In this document: piece after piece, positions 59,778-64,000 of the stretch
How positions within the stretch are numbered: position 1 is the first letter of the stretch
Layout of the letters: every line of letters begins with the position of its first letter
Source of the DNA: Pontibacter deserti
GTDB lineage: Bacteria > Bacteroidota > Bacteroidia > Cytophagales > Hymenobacteraceae
Direction of reading: 5' to 3'
DNA length: 64,000 bases
NCBI RefSeq assembly: GCF_023630255.1
Contig: NZ_JALPRS010000003.1
Span: forward strand, 186,001 to 250,000
Program-made: the position numbers and the translations under genes
The notes under the pieces: generated by a model
Databases searched by the model: none
What the model was told of the DNA's origin: nothing
Seen by the model: only the letters and a program-made list of their open reading frames with translations

Positions 59778-60824
59778 ATGAAAAAGCTGCTCTCTTTTCT
59801 CAAGTATACGCTACTGCTTGGTGTCTCTGCATTCCTGATGTGGTACGCTTTAAAGGAGCTTGATTTTGAGAAATTGTGGGCAGAACTGCAAAACGCGGAC
59901 TATGGTTGGGTAGCGCTCTCGTTAGTTATGGGAGTTGTGGCCTATCTTAGCCGGGCCTATCGCTGGCAGATGCAGATAAAACCAACCGGTTACCAACCAT
60001 CCCTGCACAATACTTATAATGCCATGATGGTGGGTTACATTGCCAACCTGGTGCTGCCACGCATGGGGGAAGTAGTGCGTTGCAGTATGTTGCGCCGCTC
60101 TGATGGGTTACCGGTAAACAAAGGGTTTGGTACCGTAATAGCCGAACGGTTCGTAGATATGCTCATGCTGTTGATTGCTCTGAGCTTAACCTTACTAATA
60201 GAATTCAGGCAGATCAAAGACTTCTTTTGGGAGCTGCTTTCCAGCAAGTATAGCAACTTAGAGCAAACTGTAAACCAATTGTACTGGCTGGCTGTAATTA
60301 TGCTAGGGCTAAGTATAGTTCTGTTTGTAGTTGCCTACCGCTACCTGAATAAACTACGGGAGAATGTTTACTTCCAAAAGGGAGAGCAGTTTATGAGGGG
60401 CATGTTGCAAGGCGTGCTCAGTATAACCAAACTCGATAACCAGGCTGCATTCTGGGGGCATACAGTTTTTGTATGGCTGATGTACTATGGCTCGAGCTTA
60501 GTCGTTTTTTATGCGTTGCCTGGTACGAGTCATCTGAGTTATGGAGCTGCTCTTTCTGTGTTAGTAGTTGGTAGTCTAGGTATGGCTGCCCCGGTGCAGG
60601 GTGGGGTAGGTGTATATCATTTACTGGTACAGGCTACGTTGTTACTTTACGGTGTACCTAAAGAAGCTGGCATGGCTTACGCGCTGCTGGCACATACTTC
60701 TCAAACGCTTTTGGTAGTTATAATGGGAGTGCTTAGTTTTATAGCAGGTATGTTGCGGAAGCCGTCGGCAGAAGCAGTGCTTCCTGAAACTAAAGCAATG
60801 GCAAACCATGAATTCAACCGATAA
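59778..60824 (+). CDS. lysylphosphatidylglycerol synthase-like transmembrane protein (UPF0104)
   Basis: 348 residues with about eight helices (7-24, 38-55, 76-91, 120-140, 167-188, 217-236, 252-275, 291-314). LPG_synthase_TM blocks: LSRAYRWQMQIKPTGYQPSLHNTYNAMMVGYIANLVLPRMGEVVRCSMLRR, then GTVIAERFVDMLMLLIALSL, and GSLGMAAPVQGGVGVYHLLVQATLLLYGVPKEAGMAYALLAHTSQTLLVVIMG. Only the flippase-like membrane part; no aminoacyl transferase domain. Likely moves a lipid across the membrane; the lipid is unknown. Overlaps rfaE2 by 17 bases. Confidence 0.9.
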   Translation: MKKLLSFLKYTLLLGVSAFLMWYALKELDFEKLWAELQNADYGWVALSLVMGVVAYLSRAYRWQMQIKPTGYQPSLHNTYNAMMVGYIANLVLPRMGEVVRCSMLRRSDGLPVNKGFGTVIAERFVDMLMLLIALSLTLLIEFRQIKDFFWELLSSKYSNLEQTVNQLYWLAVIMLGLSIVLFVVAYRYLNKLRENVYFQKGEQFMRGMLQGVLSITKLDNQAAFWGHTVFVWLMYYGSSLVVFYALPGTSHLSYGAALSVLVVGSLGMAAPVQGGVGVYHLLVQATLLLYGVPKEAGMAYALLAHTSQTLLVVIMGVLSFIAGMLRKPSAEAVLPETKAMANHEFNR

Positions 60825-61302
60825 GATTTTTTCTCTTCCACAACTTCTTGATCAAGTACAGGCATGGCGCAGCCAGGGGCAGAAGATCGTTTTTACAAAC
60901 GGCTGCTTTGATCTGCTGCATCTGGGCCATGTAGATTACCTGGAAAAAGCACGACAACTTGGCGACAAATTAGTACTTGGCCTTAATGCAGACCGATCAA
61001 TTAGCAGTATAAAAGGCCCAAACCGCCCGTTACAGGACGAAATGTCACGCGCGAGGGTAATGGCATCGCTTTTGTTTGTGGATGCAGTAGTGCTCTTTGA
61101 TAGTGATACTCCTTTAGAACTTATTAAAGCTGTTAAGCCGGATATTCTGGTGAAAGGGGATGACTATAGTATAGAGCAGATTGTAGGGCATGACGTGGTG
61201 CAACAGGCTGGAGGCGAAGTGAAAACAGTTCCGCTTGTTACTGGTTATTCCACTACAAACATCGTAAAGAAGATAGAAAACCAATTAAACGAAAATAGAT
61301 AA
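60808..61302 (+). CDS. rfaE2: D-glycero-beta-D-manno-heptose 1-phosphate adenylyltransferase
   Basis: Forms ADP-heptose for the LPS inner core. 164 residues corresponding to the C-terminal half of HldE; the kinase half is absent and must be encoded elsewhere. Nucleotidyltransferase motifs: VFTNGCFDLLHLGHVDYLEKA (HxGH), LNADRSISSIKGPNRPLQDEMSRARVMASLLFVD, KPDILVKGDDY, VVQQAGGEVKTVPLVTGYSTTNIV (ISTT-type motif). Overlaps the upstream gene by 17 bases, 2 bases before the YugP-type gene. Confidence 0.95.
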   Translation: MNSTDKIFSLPQLLDQVQAWRSQGQKIVFTNGCFDLLHLGHVDYLEKARQLGDKLVLGLNADRSISSIKGPNRPLQDEMSRARVMASLLFVDAVVLFDSDTPLELIKAVKPDILVKGDDYSIEQIVGHDVVQQAGGEVKTVPLVTGYSTTNIVKKIENQLNENR

Positions 61303-61304
61303 CC

Positions 61305-61979
61305 ATGATCTGGATAATAATGATTTCCATTATGCTTGCAAGCTGGCTTGTAAGCTGGAGATTAAAAAGCAAGTTTAAGCAATACTCTCAGACACCACTA
61401 AGCTCTGGTATGAGTGGCCGCGAAGTGGCAGAACAAATGCTGGCTGATAACGGCATTACTGATGTGCGTGTTATTTCGGTAGCGGGCCGCCTGACAGACC
61501 ATTACAACCCAACTGATAAAACAGTAAACCTGAGCGAGTATGTGTATGATGCCCGTAGCGCAGCAGCAGCGGCAGTAGCAGCCCACGAATGCGGACACGC
61601 CGTGCAGCACGCCAAAGCTTATAGTTTCCTGAAATTCCGTTCGGCTATGGTGCCTGCGCTAAGTATAGCCTCACGTTACATGCAGTGGATCCTGCTGATC
61701 GGTATTTTAATGTTGCAGTCTACACCTATTCCGTTGGCAATTGGCGTGGCTTTGTTTGGCCTTACTACGTTATTTAGTTTTATAACACTGCCTGTAGAGT
61801 TTGATGCCAGTAAGAGAGCCCTGGCCTGGATCAGTACAAACAATATTGTAACGAAGCAGGAATATGGTATGGCAAAAGACGCACTTAAATGGGCTGCCTT
61901 AACCTATGTGGTAGCTGCCCTTGGTTCGCTGGCAACTTTATTATATTATGCATCATTATTAGCAGGTCGTCGCGATTAA
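61305..61979 (+). CDS. YugP-type membrane zinc metallopeptidase
   Basis: 224 residues. N-terminal helix (1-18), GMSGREVAEQMLADNGITDV, then the zinc motif AAHECGHAVQHAKAY with HECGH at 94-98 and a further ligand Glu or His probably in VEFDASKRAL (about 165). Helices at 123-140, 143-160 and 195-218. Family of PF04298 putative membrane peptidases with no known substrate. Last gene of the run from panD; strong terminator 24 bases later. Confidence 0.92.
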   Translation: MIWIIMISIMLASWLVSWRLKSKFKQYSQTPLSSGMSGREVAEQMLADNGITDVRVISVAGRLTDHYNPTDKTVNLSEYVYDARSAAAAAVAAHECGHAVQHAKAYSFLKFRSAMVPALSIASRYMQWILLIGILMLQSTPIPLAIGVALFGLTTLFSFITLPVEFDASKRALAWISTNNIVTKQEYGMAKDALKWAALTYVVAALGSLATLLYYASLLAGRRD

Positions 61980-62003
61980 TTTATAAAATGTACGTATATA
62001 ATT

Positions 62004-62042
62004 AAAAACGCCACCCTCTATATAGCGAGCGGTGGCGTTTTT
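62004..62042 (+). terminator. Terminator after the zinc peptidase gene
   Basis: AAAAACGCCACC - 15-base loop - GGTGGCGTTTTT, perfect 12-bp stem. Confidence 0.93.
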
Positions 62043-62128
62043 AATTTATTCTGTTATACTTCCGTGGTCCGGTATGTAGCAGTAAACAATTATTCACCGT
62101 CAGGTTAATATTATATTGTTGTATTTTA

Positions 62129-62136
62129 TAGTTTTG
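62129..62136 (+). promoter_or_regulatory. -7 box TAGTTTTG for the acyl-CoA dehydrogenase gene
   Basis: Exact TAnnTTTG, 44 bases before ATG 62181; a TTG lies about 10 bases upstream only, so the -33 box is unclear. Confidence 0.5.
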
Positions 62137-62180
62137 CACCCGAAAAGTTATCGTTTTATCATAGTCAATACATACATTAT

Positions 62181-63320
62181 ATGAACTTTCAGTTAACAGA
62201 AGAACACCTGGCTGTGCAGGAAGCTGCCCGCGAATTTGCCCAGACAGAATTATTACCTGGTGTAATTGAGCGCGATGAGCACCAGAAATTTCCGGCAGAG
62301 CAAATCAAGAAAATGGGTGAGCTTGGCTTCCTTGGTATGATGGTAGACCCGAAGTACGGCGGCGGCGGTATGGACACCATCTCTTATGTACTGGCTATGG
62401 AAGAGATCTCTAAAGTAGATGCTTCTGCTTCTGTTGTAATGTCTGTTAACAACTCGCTTGTTTGCTGGGGCCTTGAGAAGTATGGTAACGAAGAGCAAAA
62501 GCAGAAATACCTGACGCGTCTTGCTACAGGTGAGATCATCGGAGCATTCTGTTTATCAGAGCCGGAAGCTGGTTCTGATGCTACTTCACAGCGTACTACA
62601 GCCATTGATATGGGCGACCACTACCTGCTGAACGGAACAAAGAACTGGATCACGAACGGTAGTACTGCATCGGTATACCTAGTAATCGCTCAGACAGACG
62701 TGGCCAAAGGTCACCGTGGTATCAATGCGCTTATTGTTGAGCGTGGCATGGAAGGCTTCGAGATTGGTCCGAAAGAAAATAAATTAGGTATCCGTGGCTC
62801 TGATACACATTCTTTGATGTTTACAGACGTTAAGGTGCCAAAAGAAAACCGCATAGGTGAAGATGGCTTCGGCTTTAAGTTCGCTATGTCTACGCTGGCA
62901 GGTGGCCGTATTGGTATTGCTTCGCAGGCATTAGGTATAGCATCAGGTGCTTACGAGCTGGCAGTTAAATATTCGAAAGAGCGCAAGGCATTTGGTGTAG
63001 AGATCGCGAAGCACCAGGCTATCCAGTTTAAGCTGGCTGATATGGCTACAAATATCGAGGCTGCACGTCTGCTTTGCTTACAGGCTGCTTACGATAAAGA
63101 CTCTCATGCTGACTATGGTAAGTCTGGCGCTATGGCAAAACTTTTTGCATCAAAAGTGGCGATGGATACAACTATAGAAGCAGTTCAGGTGCATGGTGGT
63201 TACGGTTTCGTGAAAGAGTACCATGTGGAGCGTTTAATGCGCGATGCAAAAATTACACAGATATACGAAGGCACTTCTGAGATACAGAAAATAGTAATTT
63301 CGAGAGAACTGCTAAAGTAG
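62181..63320 (+). CDS. acyl-CoA dehydrogenase (short/branched-chain type)
   Basis: Flavoprotein that introduces a trans-2 double bond into acyl-CoA. 379 residues: N-terminal helices (NFQLTEEHLAVQEAAREFAQ), FAD/acyl loop GAFCLSEPEAGSDATS, beta-domain NGTKNWITNGSTASVYLV, C-terminal helices with RKAFGVEIAKHQAIQFKLADMA, and the end block VQVHGGYGFVKEYHVERLMRDAKITQIYEGTSEIQK. The base is the Glu in IYEGTSE (about 364), as in short-chain, butyryl and 2-methyl-branched types. Electron-transfer flavoprotein genes are not in the window. Chain length cannot be fixed. Confidence 0.95.
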   Translation: MNFQLTEEHLAVQEAAREFAQTELLPGVIERDEHQKFPAEQIKKMGELGFLGMMVDPKYGGGGMDTISYVLAMEEISKVDASASVVMSVNNSLVCWGLEKYGNEEQKQKYLTRLATGEIIGAFCLSEPEAGSDATSQRTTAIDMGDHYLLNGTKNWITNGSTASVYLVIAQTDVAKGHRGINALIVERGMEGFEIGPKENKLGIRGSDTHSLMFTDVKVPKENRIGEDGFGFKFAMSTLAGGRIGIASQALGIASGAYELAVKYSKERKAFGVEIAKHQAIQFKLADMATNIEAARLLCLQAAYDKDSHADYGKSGAMAKLFASKVAMDTTIEAVQVHGGYGFVKEYHVERLMRDAKITQIYEGTSEIQKIVISRELLK

Positions 63321-63480
63321 AATTGCCTGTAAAAATGTGTTTCTGTGCAGCTTAGGCTATTTATAGGTTTTCTCGAATTAAAATTTAATTTTTAAATTTA
63401 ATTTGAATTTTATAAAGATTAGTCTTAGCTTTAAGCCATAATTAACGGGTTTATAGTATAAAAAGTTAGTTGGTTACACA

Positions 63481-64000
63481 ATGGAAGATTACAATAAAAT
63501 TATTGAATCGCTTGGGGTGCGGTTCATTAAGGCTAAGAATCTGGTGTTGCAGCAACCATTTACGGTTCGCAACTACTATGATGTTGGCAACAACCTGATA
63601 CTGCTCCACAAGGGGAGTATAATTTACGGCGATGAGGAGCAACAGGTAGAAGAAGGGGAGCTGCTGTTTATTCCGGGAGGCCGAAGCACGCGTGTAAGGT
63701 ATGGCTCTGGTGAAGGTAAGGTAATCTCTAACGACGACCTGATCACTAACAAAGAGAAATTCTTTAAGAACAACAGCGACCTTGACCTGATTGGTGATGC
63801 GGAAGAAAGCCACAGCTTTGTGAGCTTCGAAGCAAAAGTGTTCGATTCAGTTAACTTCTTTGCATCCCTGGATGTGCCTGCGTTCCTGATCTCAGGAAAC
63901 AACAAGCTGGCTAACCTGGTGATCAAAGTGGTAGAAGAGAGCATGCAGGACCTGCCAGGTAAAGAACGTTTGATCAATATCTACACTGAAAACATCGTAG
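63481..64000 (+). CDS. AraC-type transcriptional regulator, N-terminal part (3' end cut by window)
   Basis: ATG at 63481, open to the last base; 173 codons seen. The N-terminus is a cupin-like sensor: VRFIKAKNLVLQQPFTVRNYYDVGNNLILLHKGSIIYG, EEQQVEEGELLFIPGGRSTRVRYGSGEG, followed by helices (NNKLANLVIKVVEESMQDLPGKERLINIYTENIV) that normally lead to the two helix-turn-helix motifs of AraC proteins, which would lie beyond the window. The HTH is not seen, so the family is inferred from the cupin part. Neighbouring acyl-CoA dehydrogenase gene may be its target. Confidence 0.7.
   Translation, partial: MEDYNKIIESLGVRFIKAKNLVLQQPFTVRNYYDVGNNLILLHKGSIIYGDEEQQVEEGELLFIPGGRSTRVRYGSGEGKVISNDDLITNKEKFFKNNSDLDLIGDAEESHSFVSFEAKVFDSVNFFASLDVPAFLISGNNKLANLVIKVVEESMQDLPGKERLINIYTENIV

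Noticed and set aside
1..64000. CRISPR arrays, tRNA, rRNA, IS elements, prophage
   Set aside because: None found: no 24-36 base repeats with spacers, no cloverleaf or rRNA segments in the gaps, no transposase or integrase reading frames.

Overview
The window looks like chromosomal core DNA of a Bacteroidota member of the order Cytophagales, most like Hymenobacteraceae (Pontibacter-type). This is inferred from content, not from a database match. The evidence is: GC near the mid-40s by eye; almost no Shine-Dalgarno sequences and frequent GTG/TTG starts; -7 boxes of the Bacteroidota form TAnnTTTG; and family content typical of the phylum, such as a DUF4270 lipoprotein, a stand-alone GT5 N-terminal domain, a DksA-like protein without its zinc finger, head-GIN/DUF2807 and a cysteine-poor pool of lipoproteins. 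No rRNA, tRNA, CRISPR array, transposase or prophage was seen.

Layout. 1-9.3 kb: 3' part of a soluble PQQ sugar dehydrogenase, a 50-residue DPCWKGYE protein, ileS, lspA, an AT-rich nuclease-fold candidate on the minus strand, a lipoprotein and a fused two-domain peptide-ABC ATPase. 9.5-16.3 kb: RNase R, a trans-polyprenyl synthase, a HAD phosphatase, a rhomboid protease, a fasciclin protein, a GDPD phosphodiesterase and a STAS-like protein. 16.3-25 kb: an ABC exporter, a MORN/TonB protein, an NTF2-like protein, a probable structured minus-strand ncRNA, a rhomboid with a TonB-plug-like tail, two small membrane proteins, a head-GIN adhesin and an M28 peptidase. 25-32 kb: thioesterase, DUF721/DciA-like and recF with two AT-rich small genes between the last two, then pdhA, a YfgM-like TPR protein, ribH, a DksA-like regulator and scpB. 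32-45 kb: RluB-type pseudouridine synthase with a 320-residue Arg/Glu/Ser repeat tail, coaX, an outer-membrane protein, lptC, a 57-residue membrane protein, a CNNM/CBS transporter, PpiD, a TPR protein, recJ and a GH25 lysozyme. 45-54 kb: lptB, a broken four-helix-bundle (S23/IVP) gene flanked by inverted heptad repeats, a GH3 enzyme, AIM24, gltX, a BrkB-type membrane protein, RidA and a 3HCDH-like protein. 54-64 kb: glmS, DUF4270, GT5 domain, panC, panD, LPG-synthase-like membrane protein, rfaE2, a YugP-type zinc peptidase, an acyl-CoA dehydrogenase and the 5' part of an AraC-type regulator.

How genes fit together: lspA matures the several lipoproteins seen here; lptC and lptB belong to one LPS export machine although 9 kb apart; rfaE2 supplies ADP-heptose for LPS and glmS supplies amino sugars; panC/panD/coaX cover steps of pantothenate and CoA synthesis; rnr, the RluB-type enzyme and the DksA-like protein act on RNA or RNA polymerase; recF, recJ and the DUF721 protein act in DNA repair or replication.

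The parts least explained by ordinary genes are four: (1) the heptamer AASTATA (AAGTATA/AACTATA), far above expectation on both strands inside and outside genes; (2) a set of intergenic elements built from 7-bp phased degenerate repeats, several as inverted pairs, one pair enclosing the S23 pseudogene; (3) a roughly 225-nt minus-strand candidate ncRNA with its own promoter, hairpins and terminator; (4) two parS-like 16-mers.
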